Positions 9,024 to 20,370 of a DNA stretch of 32,500 bases are shown here, piece by piece (the first letter of the stretch is position 1; each line of letters begins with the position of its first letter). The DNA is taken from the NCBI GenBank assembly GCA_009760855.2, contig WPIO01000100.1:245001-277500 (forward strand), given 5' to 3'. A program made the position numbers and the translations under genes. Source of the DNA: Cristatella mucedo (taxonomy: Eukaryota; Bryozoa; Phylactolaemata; Cristatellidae). The notes beneath the pieces were generated by a model. It saw only the letters and a program-made list of their open reading frames with translations. It was not told where the DNA came from and did not search any database.

Positions 9024-9180
9024 CTGATTGAACAGGCTCTTTTGTCTAGCGGCAAAAGAGCCTTTTGGCTATCACCATCGGTTGCAGCAGCGATCGCCCG
9101 CCGCCACAGGAATCGAACCCGCGACCACTGGACCGAGGTCGTGAAAAGCAACCGCCTTATTTAGTGAGCCATCACGGCTC
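9024..9180 (-). mobile_element. SINE B, well-preserved reverse copy
   Basis: Minus strand: GATGGCTCACTAAATAAGGCGG head, a perfect B box GGTTCGATTCC, then GGCGGGCGATCGCTGC. The tail forms a perfect 10-bp hairpin: GGCTCTTTTG (9035-9044) pairs with CAAAAGAGCC (9053-9062) across an 8-nt loop. It ends TGTTCAATC. This is the clearest view of the SINE B tail structure in the window. Confidence 0.8.
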
Positions 9181-9638
9181 ACCATCTAGAATCAGGATGA
9201 AATGCATTTGTCGGCCAGTTCTCCAACGGGGGAGGGGGGAGGTACTTGAAGTAGAAATAGATGCATACTCGTGCAAGAATCCAATAGCAACACCGAATGG
9301 TCTCAGACGCCATAGCAAGACACGTCTTAGTCCTGCTTAGGGCCAGCAGTCGTTGCAGCCACACAAGCCGTCTGCCCACCGGCCAGCCCCTGTGCAGTCA
9401 ACAGACGGTGGCCAGCGCTTTTCCACGCAGACGGACCGTCACGCTTAGTGAAAAGCTGCCGATGGCTTGGATGGGCAATAAGCGCTGACGTTCATTTCCG
9501 GTTCCGTCGCAGCAGTCGTTGTAGTCGACCAGTCCTTTGCCTCTGCCGGCCAATGCATCCGTCTACGCGCCGGCCGCGCCGCGCCGCGGTAAACAAACAG
9601 TGTAGGCGCTGCCGCCTGGAAAGCAAGCTGTGCTAGAA

Positions 9639-9686
9639 GCCTCAGTTCCGATTAGCCCCAGTTCCGATTAGCCTCAGTTCCGATTG
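9639..9686. repeat. Three tandem 16-bp units
   Basis: GCCTCAGTTCCGATTA, GCCCCAGTTCCGATTA and GCCTCAGTTCCGATTG follow one another without spacers. They lie immediately before the dispersed repeat at 9691. Confidence 0.85.
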
Positions 9687-9690
9687 GCAA

Positions 9691-9965
9691 GTTAATGGAA
9701 TGTATCTCCGTCTACAACTTTACAAAGCCACAAGAACTACGTAGGTGTCACGGAGGAGAGCTTTCTTTGGCCTGCCTCCGAACCCTATGCTGCTTACGGC
9801 ACGCATGCGGTGTAGCCAACAAACAGACTTTGTCTCACGAAGTCAAAAGAAGCACAGTCGGCTGAGTCAGGAGTGAGCAGTCGAGGTAGTGAGCAGCGGC
9901 TCAGCTAGGCTGGAGAGGATGTGCCGCAGTCATCGTGGAAGTGAGCTCCTCCGTATCTAGGACCT
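9691..9965 (+). repeat. Dispersed repeat, relative of the foldback element
   Basis: This stretch matches 31757-32050 in the same order: ATGTATCTC-CGTCT, ACAAAGCCACAAGAACTACGTAGG, GTAGCCAACAAACAGACTT, GCTGAGTCAGGAGTGAGCAG, GGATGTGCC, and GTGGAAGTGAGCTCC. It has no coding capacity. Here the block lacks the inverted second half found in the other copy. Confidence 0.65.
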
Positions 9966-10521
9966 GCGGAGCAAAAGATTCGGTAGGCAGCCCGCTGTTA
10001 GCGTAGTAGGCATGGGACAGCTAGTTTGCTGTCCGTCGAGGACCAGAGGTCATGAGGAGAAGGAGGAAACTGGTGCAGCAGTTCAGCTAGGTACGCAGTA
10101 GAAGGCAGCCTCTCCATTGTCGCCGTCAGTGGGTGTCTCGGTGAAATAATTTGGCCAGCTTTGTGGTGTGGGAAACAGAGAGCGCTGATGAGCAGCTGAA
10201 CCAGCAACTGAGAGGTCAGTGGCTTCGCAGCGCGTCCTGATACTCTTCTGTTGACTCCTGTTACTTCTCTTGGGATAATTAAAAAGAAAACTCTGGCTTG
10301 TAGCTATAGGGGTAAGATTAATTGCACCGCAAAATGAAGGCTACCTGGTACGATATGGCTGAAAGATGAGTCCGTCTGCGCGTCGTTTGTTTACTGTCTG
10401 AAAGGGCGAAGCCTCGTAGCTCTTTACTCGAATCTTCTCCACTAGTTGTAAATTAGGAGTGAGCTAGCCGCAAGAGAAAAATCTGATCATTTTCTCATTA
10501 CACGTTAGTTATCGTTCCTTT

Positions 10522-10522
<1 letters not shown>
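9966..10522. other. Unassigned stretch, no gene seen
   Basis: About 560 bases follow the dispersed repeat with no recognisable gene. The first 250 bases might belong to a longer version of that repeat, since GAACCAGC occurs in both, but the match is too short to call. Confidence 0.35.

Positions 10523-10582
<60 letters not shown>
10523..10582. repeat. (CAG)20 trinucleotide repeat
   Basis: Twenty uninterrupted CAG units, preceded by TTCCTTTG and followed by TAGCTCTCC. No long open frame encloses it, so a polyglutamine tract is not supported. Confidence 0.97.
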
Positions 10583-10585
<3 letters not shown>

Positions 10586-11408
10586 CTCTCCGCCGGTCGC
10601 GTGGCGCGGCTAATTGAATTGCTCCATCAGCGCGCCGCACGCTTTCCTTTCGATCGGTCGGAATGAAGTTAAAATGTGCATTAGAAATTCAAGCCTCGGA
10701 CCTTTTCACACTCGGCACCAATCCTCGGCCCGATCCTTCTAATCGTCTGTAGCTAGCTGCAACTGTACAGCGGAAAAAATAAGTCTGTTTAAGAATAGTC
10801 GCTGCGAGCGTATTTCCTTATTGCTTTCTGCGCCCGATGGGCGCTGCGAGAAATCGGTTTTCGCGGCACCGCGGATCCGCAACATTTAAATCGGGATCTT
10901 CATTCCCGGAAACCGCGGAACCACGCAAGCCGAGCCGAAAATAAAGTTCTCCGCTCACGCGGCCTTGGCATCGAAGCGCCGCAGACGATTCAAATTGTGA
11001 GAGACCCTTCGCGGGGCAGATGTGAACCGGCTTCAGCGGGCACTTTGAGACTAGCAATGCTGCCCGGCACCGACGGGCCGCTCGAAATCGGTACGGCTGC
11101 CATTATCCGCTACGCATGCGATTACGTGTAGAGACGTGGCGAGGTCACATCCCAGCAGTCGGGCCCGCTTGCAATGACCGACAGCAGGGCGCCGCAGGCG
11201 ACCGGCGCAAGTCGCCTCGCCTCTCAGCCTCGGACGCTCGCCTCGAGCGCTCGCCTCCAATCGCTTTGCGGCTCGTTAGCGCTTGCTCTTATCACCGTCC
11301 GGGCTCGTTCTTCCCGCGCTCGCTAGTTGGCCATCCCTATGCGCGTAGTGAAAGTCTTTTGACGAGGCTTTGGCTGTGTCTGGTTGCGTCTTTGGGCTTT
11401 CCAAATAT
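10583..11408. other. GC-rich unassigned stretch
   Basis: Moderately to strongly CG-rich, with homeodomain-type motifs (CTAATTGAATTG at about 10610). No coding exon or RNA gene is recognisable. It may be regulatory DNA, but only composition supports this. Confidence 0.3.
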
Positions 11409-11655
<247 letters not shown>

Positions 11656-11780
11656 CTTCGGTTCAGCTGAAAGTCGTTAGAACTTAGACAATCGAGCTCT
11701 ATTTCGGCGGCTGCGGAGCGCGAACAGAAAGTCCATCACTTCGGTGAGAGCTTTCGAGTGGCTATGCCATCTGCAGCCGA

Positions 11781-11809
11781 CTTTCTCTGTCTGTCTGTCT
11801 CCCTATCTC

Positions 11810-11850
<41 letters not shown>

Positions 11851-12072
11851 CTCTCTGTGTCTCTCTCTGAGTCTCTGTCTCTGTCTCTCTATCTCTTCTC
11901 TCTCTCTGTGTCTCTGTCTGTCTCTCTTTCTCTCTCTCTATCCTCTCTCTCCTTCTCTCTCTGTGTCTGTGTCTCTCCCTCTCGGTCTCTGTCTCTCACT
12001 CCTCTTTCCTCTCTCTGTGTGTCTCTCTTGTCTCTCTCACTTATCTCTCTCTCTCTCCTCTCTTCTCTCTCA
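11781..12072. repeat. Degenerate (CT)n tract ending in CAG
   Basis: CT dinucleotides with TGTCT, TTCC and CTAT interruptions. It is the opposite strand sense to the GA tract at 11409-11653, so together they form a large imperfect inverted repeat. The tract ends TCTCTCTCAG then GCGGG, which looks like a polypyrimidine tract plus splice acceptor. That may be coincidence. Confidence 0.95.
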
Positions 12073-12142
12073 GGCGGGCGCCAGACTCACTCAGCTCGAT
12101 GGGAAAGACACGTGGCCACACCGAGCCGAGAGGCCGGGTGCA

Positions 12143-12312
<170 letters not shown>

Positions 12313-12611
12313 GCGGGCTAGAGCGAGGAGCAAGGGTTACGCCTCATCGAAAGCAAGATGCCGTACTGCGAATTCTCACCTGAATAAACGCAAGCGGCTG
12401 CCGACGATTCGTGGAAAGCTGACTTTCCTTAGAAATTGATGGCTCGCCGGCTTCCTCTGGCAGAGAGTTGGAAAACATACTGGCAGCTGGCCTTAGGAGT
12501 AGTCTATCCAAGACGAATGTAAGCACAGACTAAGTATACCCGAGCGGTGGTTTAGAAAGGCACCACAATTTCGTGTCGGCATTAGAAGCAGGCTAAGTCT
12601 ACATGAACTCA

Positions 12612-12816
<205 letters not shown>

Positions 12817-14185
12817 TCTTGTTGATGCTTTAAAGGTAAGCTCTATACTAGTACTTAGGATCCCGAAATTACCAAAAACGAGTCGGAAAAACACCGTTAG
12901 TGAGAAGTGAAATGTGGAATTTCTCCGGAAATATAGGCCAAGGCGAGTCCACTCGCGCCACTATAAATGAGATCACGTGACATCTAACGCGAGATAACGA
13001 GGCGGCGTCGGCTGCGGGCAGAGCGGGGCCGCAATTAATGCCCGAGAGAAGGAAGGCGAGTGCTTTAGAAGCGATGCAGCAGGATGCTTAATTCTGGAAA
13101 ATATTGGACCCGAACGGGCAAACGTGGTGGGAGCGGCGAAGGAGAGGATTTTGGAAATCCCAGGAAATCGATCGCCGCGATTAATTTCTCAGCGGAGGGG
13201 AACTGGAGATTCGGCGCCCGGTGTGGCCTCGCGACTGGAGCGCGCTAGCCTCTCGCGCGTCGCCTGTCAGCCATCCTGCTCCGGACGCGCTAGTATCGAC
13301 CGTATCGGCTGCAGCTGGCACTAATCGCGCGGCGAATGACGAAGCGTTTCGTTTCATTTTGGTTCCGCTCTAAAATATCAGCTTTCGGGTGAGGTGGCGC
13401 AAGGAAGACGATCTCTTTTAACAGCACTTTCAATTGCCTTTTATGAGCGTCTGCAGTGACGTCTTTATTTTTTATTATTTTTATTTATATTTATTTGGGG
13501 CCGAGAGAGCCGCACGCAGCGGCCTCACTAGGTGATTGGCTGGTCTGATAGCCAGATCTGATCGCCTCGCTTTTTGCTCCACTTAAAACGGAGAGATACG
13601 GCGTCGCGCGCAGGCCTACTTTTTTGGCTTCTCCGAACCGGCAGGCAAATTTAGACCCTCTCTGACGGGTCTGAGACGCTTCGACTTGCCACGAACGTCG
13701 ACCAGCTGCGACCTGTGGCTCAGCCTTTCCCACCGCAGCCTCCGAAATGGAGCCCACCTCCATCCGTTTACGTATTATAAATATTATTATTGTTATTATT
13801 TATGGCTCCACAGCTCGCCGTGGCCTATTCTCAGGGAGAGCTACAGGCGAAGGAAATGACTGCAGAGTGCGCTCGCTGTATCATCAAGGACGCAAAGTCG
13901 CGGGCAACCGCCTTACTCGGATACCCTAGCGACGACGATCGCCGAAATTCACACTCGCGCTCAGCAGTGGCGAGTAAAAGCTCGTATGGAATGCATCTGC
14001 GTGCAGCAGAGAGACTCGGATACGTTTAGCTCCGAGGGCGATTCTGCTAAACGCTGGCAGCGGCAAGAAAACAGTAGCCATAGCAACTCTTTGCAAACAG
14101 GCATGCGATATATGACGGAGAACGAGGCCGGATGTCCGGTGGAATTGGCCAATGAAAGAGCGGCAGCCACAATCAGTGCTACTAT
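12817..14185. other. Unassigned stretch, no gene seen
   Basis: Mixed composition. 12980-13340 is GC-rich with homeodomain-like core motifs (CAATTAATG, GATTAATT). An AT-rich patch at 13468-13497 and an ATTATTATTGTTATT run near 13780-13800 may be remains of retroelement tails. Frames of 60-90 codons show no known domain. Confidence 0.35.
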
Positions 14186-14315
14186 CTACTTCGCATATCG
14201 GGCTTGCCTATTTCACATTTCGAGGCTTCTGCCTATTTCACATTTCGAGGCTTATATCTACTTCACATTTCGGGGCTCTTCTCACTTCAGATTTCGCATA
14301 TCGGGGCTTACCTGC
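14186..14315. repeat. Tandem repeat of 22-25 bp, about five units
   Basis: The motif TTTCACATTTCGAGGCTT or a close variant recurs at about 14189, 14211, 14236, 14261 and 14285. Frames through it read repeated 'YFTFRG'/'FHISRL' peptides, which is a by-product of the repeat. Confidence 0.8.
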
Positions 14316-14499
14316 GGCCTGCATACTTCGCGTTCGAGCTGTCGATTCTGGAGAGCTTGGAATGGCTTCGCGTGTATTGCGTCCATGCTAGAATGGGCTC
14401 AATTTGAAGTGACGCGATCAGGCCTTGGCTTCAGCTCAAGATACCTTGTAGAGTGTAGTAGTAATTGACAAGATGGAGACCCTGGCGTGAATTCATCTA

Positions 14500-14598
14500 T
14501 CCTTTGGCTGCACATTTGAAGTTCACGGAAAGAGTTTAATTTCTCTGAGGGCGATACACAGATGTGTTATTATTATTATTACTATTATTATTTTTACA
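14500..14598 (+). mobile_element. L2-like LINE 3' tail, decayed
   Basis: CTTTGGCTGCACATTTGAAG, GAAAGAGTTTAATTTCTCTG, AGGGCGATACACAGATGTG and a (TTA)n tail. This is the characteristic tail order with a weakened stem. Confidence 0.7.
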
Positions 14599-14712
14599 AG
14601 CCTGCAGCAGCTGTTGCTAATTTGTAAGAAGTTCGTTCTATGTTTGCCGCAGGTGTAACATTTTGTCAGATCTGGACTTACCCTTCCAGCATGTGCGGAT
14701 CAAGCTGCAGAA

Positions 14713-14875
14713 TCGTGATGGCACGCTAGGCATGGCGGTTGCTTTTCACGGTCTCCGTCGCAAGGTCGTGGGTTCAAATCCTGTCGTGGGCGATCCTTTA
14801 TTGCCGCTGCAAGTGGTGGGGATAGCCAGTAAGGCTCTTCTGCAGCTATACAAAAAGAGGCAGTTAAATCAGTAG
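14713..14875 (+). mobile_element. SINE B, forward copy
   Basis: Head CGTGATGGCACGCTAGGC and GCGGTTGCTTTTCACGG, then CAAGGTCGTG and B box GGTTCAAATCC. The middle reads GTGGGCGATCCTTTATTGCC, and the tail is GGCTCTTCTGCAGCTATACAAAAAGAGGCAGTTAAATC. The tail hairpin is present with mismatches. The 70-codon frame through it is not a protein gene. Confidence 0.8.
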
Positions 14876-16203
14876 TAAAAAAGTTATTCCCTGTTCGTAG
14901 TCACACAAAATTTGAGAGAACATGGACTACTCGTTAAAATCAGTTGCTTGACGGTGTGCTATCCCGCATTACGTAGCTTCCGAGTGGCAGCCATTGTCGT
15001 ACAGCTGCTGCTCTGAGGCATCTGAGGTTTACTGGCCGGATTCTCTCGTGGAGCCTTTGAAAATGCGATCTTCTAACTAAAGTCGGTCTGGTGTGTGCTG
15101 GTCCAATTAACAGACATACTTCGTATAAACAGGCACTTTGTGCTTAAATACACTACAACCTAATACATTCTCTGGATCCTTTACTCCACTGATACGTGCT
15201 GGGTTGCTCCAGGCCTCCGACTCCGTAGAATCGATAACTCTGTGACCTCTATGACCCCAGCCAGCGCTCCTGTCTCCGGGAAGCAGGAACGAGGACGATT
15301 GCGCCAGGGCATGCAGCAAAGTTCGAGACGCCGAAGGATGGATTCGGTTGGAAAATTTCGAATTTTTACTTCCCGACGGCTTGCCCTTGCTCGAGTTAAG
15401 GTTTCAGATCGAAATTCGCCAATAACCCGGAAATATTACAAGTTTTTTTATTTTGTAGAAGCTGTTAAAATCGAATTATTTCCAGTCACTTAATCCTACT
15501 GAAAAGGTGTTCATAAATATTTCTTGGAAATGGAACATTCTGAAAGGTGAAGCACGCACTGCCACGGCGGAGCCTAGGGTGCATTGTGGGGCATTGGCCC
15601 CCCCCCCCTACAGCGTGGCTGCGACCTGTGCCGCCACTATCCTTACGCGCTCCTCCGACCGTCACCAACAAAGAAAGTCTGTCTTAATTCCACTCGCCGA
15701 GCAGCCGCAAAGTGTGGGTTAAATAAACACTAGGATTAATTTTCGCTCCAATTTTTCACCACTCTCGAGTCTAGCTCCGCCAGCAGGAAAATCTGGAGGG
15801 TCTTGCCCCCCCACATGCAATGTTTAGCAGGTCGTGACCCCAGATGAACTTCCTGGCTCCGCCGCTGGCTGCCAGTAGGCCACAGTGCCACGCCAGCCGG
15901 ATCTTGCTATTCGCCAAAACTCTCTATTTCTTTTTGGCTTCTAGTTATGACCTACGAAACGGCAGCTGCTCAGCTATTCAGGCGGCGGCGGCGGAGGGGG
16001 GCAGAATAGGCAATCTATCATCATTAGCTTTATTATCGGCGCGATTATCCTCGTCATCATTTATCAACTGTGCGGCCAAAGTCTGAGTCGTCATTGCCCC
16101 CGAGCAGCTGTCGCTCCGCTCCAGCCGCGAAGCCGCTTCCGGCTGAAGGCTAGCGGCGGCGCGAGCGTGCGCGCATCTCCCGCCTTTCTTTCTGGCGTCT
16201 GAG

Positions 16204-16204
<1 letters not shown>
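14876..16204. other. Unassigned stretch, no gene seen
   Basis: About 1.3 kb without a recognisable gene or a repeat family of this window. Two C-runs (near 15598 and 15805) and a (GGC)n patch near 15980 stand out. Frames up to 92 codons lack known motifs. Confidence 0.4.
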
Positions 16205-16270
<66 letters not shown>

Positions 16271-16279
16271 CTCTCTCTA
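16205..16279. repeat. (CT)n tract of about 75 bp
   Basis: CT dinucleotides with one CGCT interruption and a final CTAT, at the edge of a GC-rich block. Confidence 0.97.
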
Positions 16280-16995
16280 TCTGATGAATCCCTGCTCGTT
16301 TCAGCCGGATTGATGCGCGCGCGTGGACATGCTCTCGGCGCTGCGCACTGCCCCGCCCCGCCCCGCGAAGCCTCCTTTATCGGCGGCGGCCGGTCTCTCC
16401 ATTCCCGGAGCTGCCTGGCTCCCGGGGCAGCGGCTGCGTGTGCAAGCTACAATGCAGTACTGAAGTAACCGCGCATGGCGAGCGGTCACTCGTTAGGCAG
16501 ATTGATTGGCTCGTGAATAGATAAAGATGAATGGGCACCAGTTTCGCCCGACTACGTCATTAGCCTCGACTCGTGCTCTGCGCGCGGCTCCGGTCATGAG
16601 TGAGCCGCCGCCGCGGCCGCAGCATCAGCCGCAGCAGCAGCGGCGGCGGGTCGGGCAGAGTCGGCTGGGATCGTGCGGAGCGCGATCGGGCGCTAGCTAG
16701 CTAGCTAGCTAGCTAGCTAGCTAGCTAGCTAGCTAGCTAGCTGCGTTCTCTTCGCTGTCTAATTGCTGCGCCAATACTATAAGGTCAATGCAACGCCCAG
16801 AAGCTTGCGGCGGGAGGCCGCAGCGGAGGCGGCCGCCTCCGCTGGCGCGCTCCTAGATGGCTGGATGGGAGCCGGAGGGGAGGGGCACGCTTCGCCAGGT
16901 CTTGCCGCCGCTTGCAAACGTGTCCTGCGCTCTAAACGAGTCGCTCCGACAGTCTCGTTGCTCTGCGTGCGATGCGCAAGCACTGCTGCAAATGA
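16280..16995. other. CpG-rich block with short Pro/Gln frame
   Basis: A strongly CG-rich block. A 34-residue frame (16596-16700) begins ATGAGTGAGCCGCCG after GGTC and reads MSEPPPRPQHQPQQQRRR..., stopping inside the CTAG repeat. TACGTCAT, a CRE-like half-site, lies about 45 bases upstream. This could be a 5' leader or a first exon. Without splice or transcript data it remains unassigned. Confidence 0.25.
16692..16742. repeat. (GCTA)n self-complementary microsatellite
   Basis: About thirteen GCTA units in a row. The unit is palindromic (CTAG/GCTAGC), so either strand can fold on itself along the whole length. Confidence 0.97.
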
Positions 16996-17016
16996 AACTA
17001 CTTCGACACAACGACA

Positions 17017-17047
17017 ATACACGCACGCGCGCGCGCGCGCACGCACG

Positions 17048-17110
<63 letters not shown>

Positions 17111-17115
17111 ATATA
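17017..17115. repeat. 99-bp alternating purine-pyrimidine tract
   Basis: ATAC, then ACGCACGC, a (GC)n core around 17027-17040, ACGC units, and a long (AC)n to 17110, closing ATATA. Purine and pyrimidine alternate without a break from 17017 to 17115, the pattern that favours left-handed Z-DNA. It directly abuts the end of a reverse LINE tail. Confidence 0.95.
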
Positions 17116-17335
17116 AATATAATATAATACAAATAATAATAATACAAATAATAATAGTACATTTTATATAGCTCCATCAGAGAGCTCAATCTCCTGCTCG
17201 GCACTTTACATTTGCTGCAAAGGGAGCCCGATCGAATGGCTAGTGGTAGCGTGGCCGATAAACAGCAAGAATAATATGGTTATGGGTGACGCGCACAGGG
17301 TCAGCAAGTGCGGTTAGTGACGATGGCAATGTACC
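17116..17335 (-). mobile_element. L2-like LINE 3' end
   Basis: Minus strand: GTGACGATGG... UTR blocks, CCCTGTGCGCGTCACCCATAACC, then TTTGCAGCAAATGTAAAGTGCC. The GAGCAGGAGATTGAGCTCTC stem and an ATTATTATTTG tail complete it. There is no coding part. Confidence 0.8.
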
Positions 17336-17344
17336 AGTTTTACT

Positions 17345-17395
17345 TGGGAACTAGAAACCTAGGAACCTAGTAACTAGGAACTAGGAACCTTATGG
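17345..17395. repeat. Short tandem AGGAACCT-type repeat
   Basis: GAACTAG, AAACCTAG, GAACCTAG, TAACTAG, GAACTAG and GAACC follow in series, a small imperfect tandem cluster. Confidence 0.75.
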
Positions 17396-18689
17396 GGTGA
17401 TGCATATTGCTAAAAGAAACCTCGCGTCACCTTTAATCGCTATTAGGTGATGCTCACGGTGACGCCGAATTTAAATCCACTGGGTGATTTCGCAGCGGCA
17501 AGAAATTACCCGGGAGAAATCACAGGTTCACGACAATCAATTTGAAAATTATAGACAGTGTAATTATAGCACACAAGCTCTTGGTGTCGTAGAGGCTCAG
17601 CCGTAATCAAGCACTGACCACGAGGCCGTACCTAAAAAACTTATGATTCGCCAAACGACGGCACTGAATGTATAGCTTACTTGCTCAAGATTGCTTCTCT
17701 GATCTTAGCAAAAAAGCCTGGCACCGAGTTCTTCCCGAGTTTTGACCTGCTTCCGCATGACCTTGGCCAGCCATTCGTGCCACGGCTTCCCTAATTTGAG
17801 AAGGCGCAGCGACACCCGGAAAAAATCGCAGGAACAAAGTCTACCCCGAAGCATCGTAGCTAGATTCCACTTGAAAGCGACAGATCGTGCACATAAGCGT
17901 ATAGTTTCGCAAAGGCTCAACTGAAATGACTCACCGACCACAAGATCGTGGTTAAGAACCACGCAGTTAAGACCCAGCTCCAGTCAGACTGTTCATTTTC
18001 ATACATTCCACTGAGAGATAAGGTCCGTAACTTTTCAACACGCAATTGAATAATGCGTTGGTCAAAAGCCTGCTCATTAATATTTCACAATTCAGAGCAT
18101 AATTCAATTTTCAATATCAACATCTGCAAGCTACTATGAAAATTTGTAGATTAATTCAATTATATTTTTGACGTGACACTCGAAATAGCTCCACCATCGT
18201 AGCAGTACTGTAAATATCTCACAAAGAGCGCACCACTAGCGTGACATCAGCATCTTGTGTTAAAGGGACCCGAAGTCTGACGGACTCACTACCTTATTCA
18301 CATTCAAAGTTACATAGGTTGATGTTCTACAGGTGACGCGGTGTGCATGCGCATTGTAGCGCGGATCTCAGAGCGGATCTCTCGGAGCCTCAGACTTGTT
18401 TGGCTGCTACAGCTAAGGGGGCACGTGAATGGATTGTCAATTTAAGCTGAAGACAACCTATGTGTCTCTCTTCAACAAGCACGTTGTTAGTCGTTGGATA
18501 ATCGTGAAGTGACCAAAATTAAGTCGGTAAGGCAGAGCAGGCAGAACTTCAAATCATTTATCATTCTAGAACCTAATACCACACGAGCATTAGTCACGGA
18601 CGCTCCAGATCCAGCTATGAAAGCATGACGACTTTATAGGCGTCACATGGTAACGGCTACTACGGGTCAACGATCATTTTTGAAGTTAA
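17396..18689. other. Unassigned AT-richer stretch
   Basis: No gene is recognised. Two diverged blocks around 17595 and 17911 share GGCTCA...TCA...CTGACCAC/CCGACCAC...CGT wording, possibly an old direct duplication. ACATAGGTTG (about 18312) and CAACCTATGT (about 18457) are an inverted 10-bp pair about 145 bases apart. Confidence 0.35.
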
Positions 18690-19358
18690 AACTACTGCTT
18701 TCTTGCTGACCTACCGGCGTATGCAATTGGGCGCTTACAGCTGGTGCAAAACTCTGCAGCTAGGCTTGTCTGTCGTGAGCGTCGCAGTTACCATATCACA
18801 CCACTTCTCGCCGACCTGCACTGGCTACCAGTCATGCAACGGATGGACTTCAAGGTTTTGTCGCTCGATTTCAGGTCCCTTCATTCTTTGGCTCCAGCCT
18901 ACCTATCAGATCAACTCCCCACCAGGCCAAGCATCGTACCACCGCTTTTTGGAAACTAACTGTTAATCTAAACCTCATACAAACCTCAAATCCTTTGGAG
19001 ACCGTGTATTTAGTTCGTATGCTCCCAAAGCCTGGAACTCCTTCCCGACTTCCGTCACGACATTCCCTGACTTGACCACATTTAAAAAGAAATGAAAAAC
19101 GAATCTCTTTATGACAGCCTTTAGTGGTTCCTTGTGATTCGTCCTTTATATGCTTATGCGTGCTGACACTGTGCATGCTGCCACTAGCTGCACGTGCATG
19201 CTGACCCTGTGCATGTCATCCCTAACCACGATATTCATGTTGCTTATCAAGCATGATACCACTCACCATTCGATCGTGTTTCCTTTGCAGCATAAGTAAA
19301 GCACTTAGAAAGAGATGGAGTTATCTGAGGGAACTTTATCAAATGTATTACTATTATT
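18690..19358 (+). mobile_element. L2-like LINE: RT C-terminal region plus 3' UTR
   Basis: The longest forward LINE copy. A frame from about 18706 reads LPAYAIGRLQLVQNSAARLV, then HITPLLADLHWLPV and SLAPAYLSDQLPTRPS, the conserved C-terminal part of L2/CR1-group reverse transcriptases. A frameshift near 18950 moves the rest to another frame: FGDRVFSSYAPKAWNSFP and TTFKKK, with a stop replacing the usual next residue. The 3' UTR (19105-19270), the tail (CAGCATAAGTAAAGCACTTAG...) and (ATT)n follow. Catalytic palm motifs are absent, so it is 5' truncated and dead. Confidence 0.88.
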
Positions 19359-20370
19359 AATTTTACTGAAAACTTGTCCTAGACTTTCAATGTCACTCGA
19401 ACGACTGAGCTCACTTGCAATTATGGCCTCAGAACATGACGTATTACAAGTGGTAGGCTTCCAATATATTTTGAAATATTCTATCACATTTAAATGAAAG
19501 ATAACATTTAAAGTTTTGTTAGTTTTTATATTATTAAAAGTAATTTAATTTTTTAATGGCATTATCAATTGCTAATTTTTATTTTGTGTACAAGAATTGG
19601 CCTGTTAAAATTGTTGTTAGGCCAAATTAATATAATACTAGAGAATATTTTGTCAGGACGTCCGAAGCTTTAATACCTAGGGGCCTCAGCAGGATTTAAT
19701 CTGGCACTCGCGGAAGGAGGTAAGAATAGGCTAATTAGGACAGTGTCGCAGCTACTTAAACGTAGTTTTACACGGTCGGTCTTCTCTTGGTCCTGCTTCG
19801 AGGCTGCTTCTATCTGTGGCGTTAGTCAAAAAGACTGCGGGCCGATGGTCCTAACAAGGATTGAGATCAATAATAAGATCGGTAATAAGATCGATGGAGC
19901 TGAGAATGGTTGAATTTATTGGCGAAGACGGGCAGGGGACCTGCATATGCCAGAAACAGAGGACTAGTTATAGGTCCCGCCATGGGTACTCCTTTGATTG
20001 CTTTGAAAGGAATGGCGGATAATGTATATGATGAAATCGTCGAAGACAGAATCCATGTTTATGGGACACTACACACGATTGGCCTAGAGAATCCATTCGT
20101 GCCTTGACTCGGTGGAGGCAATCCTAGAAGTTTTTGTTGACCGTTAAGCCCTCTATAAAACTTAACCTTTGAGAGAGCAGAGGTTACCAGTGTTTGCCGA
20201 GGCGCTCTGTGATTAAGGTAGTACACAAGCTGATGTCATCGAGAGCACAGTCAGGTCAATCACTGAGATACATTCTTAACCTTCAGTTGGCGAGTGCGCC
20301 TTCGCCTATGTTAGGCGACGGCTTTCCATGACCGATCTTTGCATTGGGCCAATAAAAGCTGATAATAATA
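19359..20370. other. Unassigned AT-rich stretch
   Basis: No gene is recognised. A duplicated AATAAGATCGGT/AATAAGATCGAT lies near 19875-19895. A hairpin-like CGCCTATGTTAGGCG occurs near 20308, followed by AATAAAAGCTGATAATAATAATAA. A 65-codon frame (19910-20107) shows no known domain. Confidence 0.35.

Noticed and set aside
14152-14468. Frames with repeated FTFRG-like peptides
   Set aside because: They result from the 25-bp tandem repeat being open in more than one frame, which argues against selection for a protein.
14713-14800. Possible tRNA gene from the B box
   Set aside because: The acceptor stem does not close and the copy continues into the SINE B tail, so it is a SINE head.
16777-17204. 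Cys/Val and Thr/His repeat frames
   Set aside because: They are translations of the AC/GC dinucleotide tract.
17590-17960. Diverged direct duplication around 17595 and 17911
   Set aside because: The shared wording is short and broken. It cannot be told from chance without alignment.
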